From positions 55,717-119,716 of the forward strand of contig JBAMDO010000160.1 in NCBI GenBank assembly GCA_037074765.1: DNA of 64,000 bases, in the 5' to 3' direction. The notes under the pieces are model-generated. The model had not been told where the DNA came from. It searched no databases and saw nothing but the letters and a program-made list of their open reading frames with translations. Within the stretch, counting starts at the first letter, position 1. The number at the start of each line of letters is the position of its first letter. Origin of the DNA: Mansonella perstans. Lineage: Eukaryota; Nematoda; Chromadorea; Rhabditida; Onchocercidae. Position numbers and translations under genes: made by a program. Below are positions 50,444-61,371 of the stretch, in pieces.

Positions 50444-53400
50444 ACTTGTTTTTGTAATTTATTTCTTTATCAATTTTAAGCTACTGTTTTCTCAGTTAAT
50501 TCATTCTTTTAATGACGGCTCATTTGAGATTTACTTCTACCTTAAAATATAACATTCTTTGAAGGCTTTTTTTTTTTAATGAAATATTGATTCAGCTTTT
50601 AAAATGTATCTTTTAAACAATTAAAACTTTCATAGAGTAAATGAATGAACAAAGTTAATCTAAATGATTCAGTAAATTGGATCTGCGTTGGATCTAGTTG
50701 GATCTATGTCTCAGGACCCGATCCATTCATTGGATGAGAACTGATTACACATTTGAAACGTCTTGTATTATTTTATTTATTTTCTACAAAACTGAATGCT
50801 ATTGTTTAGTTTCATTCTGAGAAATACTTCATTTTGCTCATTCATATATTTTATTTATTTTTTGACCTAGGATATGAATTTCTCACTCAAAGATGATTTT
50901 ATCTTAATTTGTCTTTTATTTTTAATTTTTAAACTGGTCTCACTTTTATTTGTAAATATGGCATTGCAATCTATGTATAGTTTTTTTTCAAAGGGATATT
51001 TAATTTGTAATTTAAATTTGGAGAAAATTGGAAGCAATTGATTATGTAGTTTTTATCAACAGTCCTGATGCCTTTCAAAAGAATTAATGAAATCTTTAGC
51101 AAAAGAAATTTTACTTTTAGTTGAATAATCAAAAGTAATATGTCTGTTGCATTTAAAAATTGGAATTCTGTAGAATAAACTTTGCAAAAAGGGAAGATTA
51201 ATTCAAAATGTATGACATTTTAAAGAAATATTTTAGGTACAATTGATATTTCAATCCTTCTTGCTTCTGGCTATCGACTATTTTTAGGAAAGCATCAGGA
51301 TATTTTTTATGATATCAACAAAGTCTCTGTTTGCCTGTGTTAGTATTATGCTTGAATGCTGTTAGTTTTTGCCTGCTTCTGTTGATTGAATGCAAAAAAC
51401 AAAAGAAAATGACGGTTCATATGTTCCAATTTTTTTTTGTAAGCCATAAAATGCTAACAGTTTGACATTTTAGGTTCTTGTTTTAAAAATATAGTAAAAG
51501 AATTGTTAAAATAAAATTTTGTACAGATTCATTTTTTGTCGAACATCTCGGAACATCATTCTGGTATCAAATTATGAAGTTTTTATTGTTTTAAATCATT
51601 TTTAAAACTATTTTTGTAAAATTGTTTACGGATTAGGGCAGTTTAAAAATTCTTATTATTGTTTTCCTACTTTTCCCTGATGGAAAATCAGTGAGTGAAA
51701 GTTGATATTACTGCTTTATAGTAAACAAATGAATTTATTGGATACTCTTTACTTCTGCTTTTGTGCCATCCATTCGTCAGATGGATAATTATACTAATCT
51801 ACAGCGCAGTCATCGTTTAATCATCTTCCATTTCAAGGTTACCGGAAGGAAGTTCTGGTCGTTATATCTTTGTCTGCTGTGATAATAAGTAGAGAGGCAA
51901 CCAGCAGTGAACGGAATGATTTGTTCATTGTTATCATTGTGAAAACCGTTTCATTTGAAACATACGGCTAGAATTTAAAAATAATTTTGAAATTATTCAA
52001 AAAAAAAAATTCAAATTTAACTAAAACTTCAAATTCTAAAAATGTACTTTTGGAAATTTTGATTTAAATTTACACTTTAATCATTAATAATAAAGAATTG
52101 TCAATATTCATAAATATATATTTCTTGCAGTTTTGCGATCTAAAATTTAAAAATTAATTTAATTTTCTTTTAAATAATTTGATAGAAAAAATGATGTTTG
52201 AATTATCGTCATTTCTTTTAATCAGAAATGAAAAGAATTATATGCATAAGCAATGAATTGAGTGGGAAATTAAATATAATTAAATTTGACATTTTCTCTT
52301 TGAAGTGCTTAATGTCGTCAGAAATAATCGACAGGTTAGATGAAGATTGAAACCAGAGAAAGTCAAGAAACAAAAATTGGTTTTTGTTTTGTTTTTCAAT
52401 TGCAACAGTCTGTCTGATCTTTGAATTTAACTTTTTCATTGTTAAATTTTGATCAATGGAATCATGAAGTACTATAAAATTAATATAAAAAAAAAGAGAA
52501 ATTATGATAGAATAGAAGTTTCTCAATGACAGGATATAATTTATATTCGATTAAATGAGAATTATAGCATTCAATCAAATGCCCTTGACCATTTTTATTA
52601 TCTCTATCTCGCCAGTGACTGATTCATGATTTTCGATAACTTTTTTCCTTTGATTATGGCAAATTTCGGCATTATTTGTGAAGATAATGACGGATACATG
52701 TAACTAAAGTGATTGACAAGGCTTCTTAATTCTGCAACATCTCTCAAAATGATTGTACTTTTCTTTCGAGTTCTACCATTCAATAGTAATTTGTCCTCAT
52801 TCATAATCTAATTAAATCCTCAAATGTAATAATTTGAAATTTCATAGTGTAAAAATGATTAAAATTGATATGATATGATCAAAGAAATGAAACATAAATA
52901 TTTTTTTTTGCATTAGAAAGTTCTAAACAATTTTTAGTTATTTAAATTACGATATCTGTGAAGCGAAATGATAAAATCATATATGAGGCATATGACATCA
53001 TTTGGGACTATTTGAACTTTAGAACTGACAATTCCTTTAATGATGCTAGTAATGATTAAACAAAATTAATCAAATTTAATTTAAGAAATCATGTTAAAAA
53101 GAGAAAATGTTTTTATAGAACATTATCATTGCATCAAATCATGTAAATCGGAAACGTTATTTGGTTCTTAAACCGGTTTCGGTAATAATTTTCATTCAAA
53201 ACGGTTTTTTTTCTTTGATTTTATAACATAGTATATTAAAATAATGTTTTAGCTTTTTATTGGAAGTGTTTGATGTTAACCGAATTTCTTTTTTTTTTTT
53301 ACTTTCGTTTTAGGATAAATGCCGCTGCTCAATTATCATTGGCCTAATGGCCTATTTAAAGTTTTTCTTTCATTTTTTGTCCATTTATTTTTTTTGGCTT

Positions 53401-54599
53401 TTTTCCTGTGAAATACTTGGAGAACAATATAATTTTTAGATCGTGTAATTTGCGAAAAAAAAGAAAAGATTTCATCAAGTTTTTATTGAAAAAAATTTCA
53501 TTACATATTGAAGATAAATTTGAAAAGTGGTCTTAAATAAAAGTTTAAATGAATTTTTGTCATTCGAAATGATTCTTTTATCAGAAAAGATTAGAGAAGA
53601 TCAAAAAATTAGAAAAATATCTTAAAAGGATTGTTTTTTTTTTTAGGAATAACTTTATGGTTACGATTGACAATTTATTTCATTCATTACCAATGTAAAA
53701 TAAATTAACAAAAAAAAAGTTACTTTATTCAGGTTTTAACTATCCAACTTCGGCTAACTGCATTCATGCCAAAATGAACATATCGAGGCTTAATACAAAA
53801 TTAAATACAATCAGAGCTTATTTCATGCCGAAGATTGATTAAGCTTTTTTGTAATTAAACTAATCGTTAATAATCTAGTTCCAATCTTTAACAATATTTC
53901 ATGGTGATCGATCAAATCATAATCCACTAAACTACAAACTATATTTATCCGTTTACTGACATTTCATATAAGGAAAAATGATGCAAATGAAAACGGAAAT
54001 ATAGTCAAGATCAAATTTGCTCAATTTTGTTGTTCCAATACTGAAATCTGATTATTTTTGTTTTAGTTTTATCACTTGAAACCTCGCAATAATTAAAAAC
54101 GCACAGGGAAATTAATTCAGGCCCATAATTCTCGTACAATTTCTTTTTTCAGGCCCCGCGATCATCATCATTGTGTTCAACAATCATAGAAATGTTTCCT
54201 CGATGCCGGCATTACATTTCTGAGGGTATTTTTACACCCATTTAACTTTATTTATTGGCCAGCTGTCATCTTAGATGCAGAATAATGATGATAAGCAAGT
54301 GATCAGGCGTTTTTTCTTTCTTTGGAATAACTATCGTGAAAATTTTTATTTTGTTAGATTTAAATAATTAGCTGAAATAGTCGATGAAGTTTCCTTGGTT
54401 GTGCTTAATAGGGATACAAGAAACTTGATAAAGGTTTTATTGATAACGGAATGCTTTAGCAGATAGGATAAAACTGAATCAAAGATCTGTGATTTATGTA
54501 TTTTTTTTACCTTCTTTTCCCTTCAATAGAGGTCAGGAATCGCTAGGTAACCGAATAATTACAAAGGAAATAACAGAATATATCCAGAGTGTGTATATA

Positions 54600-55091
54600 A
54601 CTATTATAATATGAATTCATAATATAATCATAAGCATAATTTATTTCGATTTTTTCTACTTATTAAATAAGTAGTTGTTTATCTGGTGATTTAAGACCTC
54701 TTATTTATTTTGTAATTATTTGATAACAGGCGACCTTGACTTCCAACGTTTCTTAATTTGATTAGTTCAAAGTCTGGTGTTTGAGGTTCTGAGATCACCA
54801 GATATGGCAGCAGTTAGAAAGTGAAATAATTCTGCGGCAATTATAGAAAATGATAAATAGGCAGTAAATTAAATGTAAACATTCCGAATCATTTATAAAA
54901 CATAATTATTTGACAATTATTATGATATAAATTCATAATATAATTTATTTCAATTTCTCCCACTATCAGTAAAGTAATTATTTATCTGGTGACCTCAGTA
55001 ATTATTTATCTGGTCTGATCTTTTATTTCTTTTGTAATTTGTCTGATAATCTGCCGATCCATGACCTCCAACCATTTCTTAATTTGATAAG
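54600..55091. repeat. Diverged direct duplication (~165-175 bp, two copies)
   Basis: Copy A is 54600-54765 and copy B is 54917-55091. Both carry TTCATAATATAAT, TAATTTATTTC, TTATCTGGTGA, TTTTGTAATT and CGACC/TGACC followed by TTCTTAATTTGAT in the same order, with small insertions. Copy B has an internal doubling of GTAATTATTTATCTGGT. The 150 bases between the copies are unrelated. Confidence 0.75.
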
Positions 55092-55489
55092 TGATGGACC
55101 CACACTGTATATAAACCACAAGAAATTGTTCGTGCCTTCATTATCCAGCTCAGTATTCAATTCATCATTCGACTCAATTTCAATTCAGTCTTTTGAATTA
55201 ACTATTCTTATTTTTTATTTATTTATTTATTTTTTAATTTTTGACGGTTTTGATTTATTCAGTCATGAAATTACTGCTATTAATTGATAAACTGTACCAT
55301 TAACAGTAAACCTTTATCAGACTTCTTATGTCTCTGTTAAGTATCAGTTTATTCTGTGGAATAATCATTCAAGCAGTAATGAAGATATATGCATAAAATT
55401 ATGCTATGCAAGAAAGTTATTCTGCTTGCTTCGTTTGAATATTAAAATAGCCAGAGAAGCACAAAAATGAATGGAAAAGAATTGTATAT

Positions 55490-55563
55490 GTTGTTGTTGT
55501 TGTCGTTGTGATCGTCGTCGTCCTCCTCCTAGACCTCCTCCTCCTCCTCCTTCTACTCCTATT
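55490..55563. repeat. TTG/TCG/TCC trinucleotide tract
   Basis: A run of mostly GTT, GTC and TCC/CCT triplets. It opens frames on both strands (poly-Leu on plus, Gly/Arg/Gln-rich on minus) that are taken as repeat artefacts. Confidence 0.8.
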
Positions 55564-55836
55564 CTTACTCTTCCTCGATCATACCGATCATAGTGATTAT
55601 GATGATCATTGGCGCACATATCGCAGTTTTTTATGCAAACGAAGTTACCCACCCGTTTGTCATTCGTTACCACTTCCAGTAAGGAATATTTTTGTTGGTG
55701 AAGAAAACATCAAATGAATGGATGAATACCATTTATTCAATATCCAAACCTGTAAAAACCGTCAATGAATAACGTTACCCAACAACCACTGTGTTGTCTT
55801 TCCTTCCTTTTTTCTCCTCCTCCTTCACCACTTATT

Positions 55837-56002
55837 TATCTCTTAATTACTTTTTAAACTTTTAGTTAGCCAAAACTGATAGTTGCTATGCAGAAGAAAA
55901 TATTTTGTTTCAAAAATACTTATCTCTTAATTATTTTTTAAACTTTTAGTTAATCAAGAATGATAGTTGCTGTGCAGAAGAAAATATTTTGTTTCAAAAT
56001 AC
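55837..56002. repeat. 84-bp tandem duplication
   Basis: Unit 1 is 55837-55920 and unit 2 is 55921 to about 56002. The shared sequence begins TATCTCTTAATTA and includes GATAGTTGCT and GCAGAAGAAAATATTTTGTT. They differ at only a few sites. Confidence 0.9.
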
Positions 56003-57193
56003 ATCAACTACTAAGAGATAACAATATTGATTGATTTGTAAGAACTTGTAAAAGTTTTTACTGAATAGAGGAAGTGTTAAAATTTAGGATTGAATATGTA
56101 TGCCTGTTAAAGAAGGTAATTAAGGCTCAAGGTAGTTTAGGCTTTGCAATCATTTATATTCATTTTGACGTTGATTATGGCTTTTTTTTGTAGCCGAAGA
56201 CAATTGTATTTGTTGTTAACGAAAACTTTAAATTCTTCGCAGTTCTCAAATTCATTTAATTCAATTCTTTCTTTTCATGGCTAAAAAAAATATCCTTGTT
56301 ATTAGTTATTTTTGGGAAAAAGAAATTAATTAGCAAATTATTAGTACATTCAAATACAGAAGAGCATATGCTTTCTGTCTTTCTCTTTTTTCTCTCTCCT
56401 TCTGTCTTTTTCTCTCTGTCTCCCTTCCCGTTGATTAATGCTTAAAAGAATTTTTCCCGGAAAAAAACAGCTTTTCAAACAATAAAATTTCATTTGAATT
56501 GATCATTATCAAATTATTGCAATTGGTTATTTCTGCAAAAAAAGAAAAAAAAAATGTTATTTAGCAAACTTATAGAAATTAAGAAGTATTTACTGAATAG
56601 AATAAAGTTTAGAAAAACAAAATGGATAAATTCTTTTTTTTTAGTTTTATACCTTCGTTAGATAACGAAGCACATAAGAGCTTAGAGAAGTGAAAAAAAA
56701 AAAAAAAATGAATTTTCATTTTTTCTTAAGAAAATAATCACAATTTTTTTTTTTGAAACACTATTTAAATTCAACTTTTTTTTTTTGAAATCATTTTTTT
56801 CATTTATTTTTCGTATTGTATTTGTGAAGCATTTTATTATTGCATTAATTTAAAGCTGTATTGTTTTTGTAAATTTTCAAGTTAAAGAAAAAAATTCCCG
56901 AAATGAATGATTAAATTGTGAACGCTTTTTATAACTTTCTTTTCCAGAAAATTTAATGCCGTAGATAGTGATGATGTTGATGATGTCTTGATTTAATGAT
57001 AATTCATTTTATTTCTCATTATTGTACTGAAAAGGCCTTTCAGCATCATTTCATATTTTAAGCGCTCACAACTTTATTTTTCATTAACCTTTAAAATGTT
57101 GCTAACATTTTCATTTCTAAAACTTTCTTTCTTTTGTTTGAAAATCATTTTCGTCTTTTTCTTCCATTCTATTTGTTTCAATTTGAAAAATAA

Positions 57194-57290
57194 GCTTATA
57201 ATATATATATATATATATATTATGAGAAAAAAATAAGCTTATTATATATATATATATTCTTATATATCTATATATATGTATATAAATATT
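57194..57290. repeat. AT microsatellites with duplicated AAGCTTA flank
   Basis: Two (AT)n tracts, each introduced by ATAAGCTTAT, separated by TATGAGAAAAAA. This looks like a local duplication of an AT repeat and its flank. Confidence 0.8.
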
Positions 57291-59638
57291 TCAATTCGTT
57301 TTTTAAATATTTGTTTATAATTATTTATGTATTTATTTTTTGGAAAATATAATTTTTGTATGCTTGTTAAAATAAGGTTGTAAATAATTCCCATTCTATT
57401 TTATGCTTATTTGAAGTTCCTATAAGCTCATTTTTTTCTAATTTCAATTATTCATTATTTTGCTTATCTTGCTATTTATGTCCTGTTTTAAATACGTAGT
57501 GGTTAGAGGTTATGCAATTTTTGTCTTTCATATGAGAAACTTTAGATTAGGCAAATTAAAATTTTATTTCTAGTTTCATTTGTATTTTTGTCAGACAAGT
57601 TGGTATGACTGCTCTATCGGTTTTCAAATACTTTCTAGTTTTCAAATTTTTGCGAAATATTTTCATAATAATTCTCTGAAATAAAGCAATGAAAGGACTA
57701 ATAAGACTAAAATTCGGCTAAAAAAATTTTTTTTTGCGCCTAAAATAAAAAGAAATAAAAGATAAAACAGCAACAATTCTCACTCCATAATCCTCATCTT
57801 CCGGAAATAATCCTAGTATTATTTGTCATCATTCATGTATGGTTTAAGTCTCAATCATTTAATGGTAACAGTTCTTATAATAATCACTTGGTTTTTTCAA
57901 TAATTTCTTTTCCTCTTATCATCAAGAAGTTTTGGTAATTTTTATGGTGAATTTGATCTGTTCAGAATTTCAACATTTAATTTTTCAGTGCATTAAATAT
58001 GTTTATTTCCCGATTCATTCTCTTTTTCTTTGCTGTAACTGTAACTGCAGTTTGAAATTTGCGCCAAAAAAATGATTGCATTTTACAATGGAATGAGAAA
58101 GTTTCGCTTTTATCGAAATATTCGAATGCTAGAAAAATCATTTTAATAGTTTCTAATTTAGACTTAATTAATTCAGTTTTATTTTCTCTTTGTTAGTTTT
58201 TGGAGCAATGAATTCTTCGATATATTTTATTTTTTCTTGCATTAATTGCTTGATTCATTTTTAAAAAAAGAAAACTCACTTTTGAAATATTTTTTATTTA
58301 GATTTTAACTTTTTGCTATGTTTATCTTAGCTCTAATTAATTTTAGTATTCAACTATTCCTCATCATTCTTCAAATTTTTTCATACAATTTGATAATTAT
58401 TGCCGTTATACGAAATTTTTGAAGGTAGAATTTTTTTTGCATTTATTTATTTATTTATTTGAAAAATAAACTGATGAGGAATAGACAAACAGTTAACCTC
58501 CAAAAAATCACACTATTGTTGCCAGTTTTCATTGTTGACGCGGTTATCGCAAATGACAATTAGATTTCGTTTCTTTATTGTCTATTTCTGATTCAATTTT
58601 TGAAAATTTCCAATTTTAAATGGTCTCTTCATTATTAATTTGTCAACATTTTTGTTTACTCTTTTCAGTCGCTCAATAAACATTTGTCGAGTTAAGCAAC
58701 AGTGACATCCAATAAATTACTGGTGACGCGGAGCTGATAATTTGATATTAGTTTATCAGTATTGATAGAACAAATAAATAAAATGTTAATGTTTTGAGCA
58801 ACAATTATGTAAATCTTTTTGAAGTCTTAAAATAATTTACATTTAACTAATTATCTTGAATCTCAGGTAAATGAACTTGATCATATAGTAAATTTAAGTA
58901 CCTTTATTTAATTCATTTTTATCATCGTATCAATAGTACATTTTTGTAAATAAGATATTTTGTTTTTAATTTTTTGAACTTTTTTCTTAGCCATATTGAT
59001 CGGTAGTATAAAATAGGACTGAAAAAGTTGCAAATCTATAGGATTCTTTGATAAAGTATTTATGTAAAATTTAATTTTATAAAATTTGTCTCTTAAGAAA
59101 AATTGGCAAATTTTACTAAATTCAACAATTATAAACTACACATTGAGAATAGCTAAGCTTACTAGATTACAAAAGTTACAATTTCGTCGAAATTCAATTC
59201 AAAATATTTGAAGGAAAAATGAAATTGACTTTTGAGAACATCTGTATTTTCATAAATAACATAAAATTTTCATTGGAATTATCTATAACCACTAAAAAAA
59301 TTAAATCACTAGAAAGACTAAGAGATAATTAAAGTTAAAAGTTTCAAAGAAGTAAGACTTGAAATTTACCTGTATAACGAAGAAATTATATTTACCTCAG
59401 AAAAAAATGAAATTTAATCAAAAGTACGGAATTAAAAATCCTGAAAAAAACTTATCAGATATAACTGCGTATAACGATCACACTTTTATATCGCAAATAA
59501 GTGATAATGGAAAGATTGATAAGGTTGACAAGATTTATAAACATTGTTCAAACTCATTTCTACATTCATTATTTTTTTAAAATATCTGATAGACTTTACA
59601 AATACTTTCACATTAAGAATATTTTCCACATTAACAAC

Positions 59639-60015
59639 TTTTTTACAGTAAGCGTTCAGTTTATTTATTTTTATACATGCAATCATAAAAATGAGCCAAA
59701 CATTAAGATTTAAAAAAATATTAGCTCTTTGGAGAATCGCCCATTATAAAATATGAGATATTTTTATTTATCAAATTAAGAAATACTAAATGGTGTGGTC
59801 TATTAGCTAAACAAACTATTCCATTACTGTAATATTTTTTACAGTATGCATTCAATTCATCGATTTTTATTTATGCAGTCATAAAAATGAGATAACATTA
59901 TGGTGTACAAAAATATAAGCTCTTTGGAGAATTATAAAATAAGAAATAATTTTATCTGATAAGCGATCAGATTTAATACTGAACGGTATGGTATGTCTTA
60001 TCGGCTGAAAAAAAT
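59639..60015. repeat. 196-bp tandem duplication, two diverged copies
   Basis: Copies begin at 59639 and 59835, both with TTTTTTACAGTA. Both then have (G/A)CGTTCAGTT-like sequence, CAATCATAAAAATGAG or CAGTCATAAAAATGAG, and TAGCTCTTTGGAGAAT or AAGCTCTTTGGAGAAT. A GGTGTGGTCTATTAGCT-like end matches GGTATGGTATGTCTTATCGGCT. Similarity covers nearly the whole period. Confidence 0.8.
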
Positions 60016-61371
60016 GAACGGATGTATTGGATGAGCCATATGATTTATTTAAATCGACGTTTGAAAACGGAAACGGAATTTTATCAGATTTTATTTTAAA
60101 AAAATTTCAACTATTCTTGGAATATTTTTAAATTTATTTTTTTTTTCTTTTTGAAATATGCACTTTTTAAGCAAAAAGTAGAGGTATTTCTTTTTAGTCT
60201 AAAAATAACATGTGAAATTATCACTTTATAAGATTTAATTCAACGTATCTTATAAGATCACTTTGAACAATGATGATTTTTTAATCCTTTAAATTTCTTT
60301 TTTTTTTTTGCTGAAAAATGCAAAAGAAATTTAAGCATTTGAAAAATGTAAACAAACATTTAGCATTAAGCAGTAAGTGAAATAAAAAAAATTTTTTTTC
60401 GATGTTTTTACACATTAAATTTTGATGGAATAAAATTTGTATGAAATAGTTGCATTTAACTCTGCTAGTTTGTTTTAAGAAAAAAAACTTTCAAGATTTT
60501 TTTTTTTGATAATACGACAGCCTCAGTTTAAATAATCATATAAACCAAATCAAGTCTGTAATGATTTCATTTCTGTTTTAGTCACTGTACAATGATTTTA
60601 TTGCTAATGCGCAGAAATAACTTTCTTGTATCATACTATCGAAGTTATAATTTTACGCTAATATTCGTTAACACACCGTTATTCTTTGATATTCATTCCG
60701 GTTATAATATCACAATTTTGTTGCCTTTTTATGTTTTTTAACATTGCCGAAAATTTACTTATGAATTATTGTAATTTTTACAGTTCTACATTTTTCTAAC
60801 GTATATGTACTGGCTGAGATTAACACTATTTTTTTTTTTTTAATTTGCTGACGCAGTGTTATGTTTTATCTGTCACCACTTGTCAATTTATTGCATGCTT
60901 GTACCATTATCGATTGTTTAATGAGAAAATATCGAATTTCGGATATATAGCAAGGAAAAAAACTACTGTAATATTCCAATTTTCTTGATGGGAAGTAAAG
61001 AAAATGTATTTTCTTGAAAAATTAGCTCATTTTCATTGCTCAAATCGTTTGCATGCTAAAGAAAAAATTTTCCTAAACTGCTTCAAAATCATTAATTGAA
61101 TTAGGTGCAGAAGTAAAGTTTTGTAGGCTATCAGTTGTCAGATCAATACATTGAAGGGATACATTTTTGAGAAAAGGTAAAGAAGAACAAAAAAATCTTA
61201 GTAATAAAAAAGCTAGGAGGAGAAAAAATTGAAAATTTTAGCTGTTATAACTTCTTTCTGTTGTATTTTCATTTGTTTCGAAATTTTAAATTTTGAATTT
61301 GTATCAAACATTTTTACATTATGAAAATCAATAATTTCCAGATAGATAATCCTTCCATACATCCGTCCATC

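Larger units (their letters stand above)
50444..61371. other. 10.9-kb gene-poor interval upstream of let-23
   Basis: AT-rich with no recognised gene. Content: a GC-richer patch at 51760-51970; an isolated exon-like block at 54152-54224; tandem and segmental duplications at 54.6-55.1, 55.8-56.0 and 59.6-60.0 kb; trinucleotide and pyrimidine-rich tracts (55490-55563; about 56371-56430); and AT repeats at 57.2 kb. The acceptor ATAATTTCCAG, 30 bases before the let-23 ATG, implies an upstream noncoding exon somewhere here, or trans-splicing. Regulatory sequence for let-23 is expected but cannot be pinpointed. Confidence 0.5.

Noticed and set aside
55404..55717. Overlapping frames on both strands with Leu or Gly/Gln runs
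   Set aside because: Created by the TTG/TCG/TCC trinucleotide tract.
58354..58484. 13-bp inverted repeat (CTATTCCTCATCA and TGATGAGGAATAG) about 105 bases apart
   Set aside because: Arms are short and widely spaced with no extension of pairing. It could be a degraded MITE but is not strong enough to call.
59359..59580. 73-residue Lys/Asp-rich frame
   Set aside because: Its composition simply follows the AT-rich DNA, with no splice structure or family. The end abuts the 196-bp repeat.
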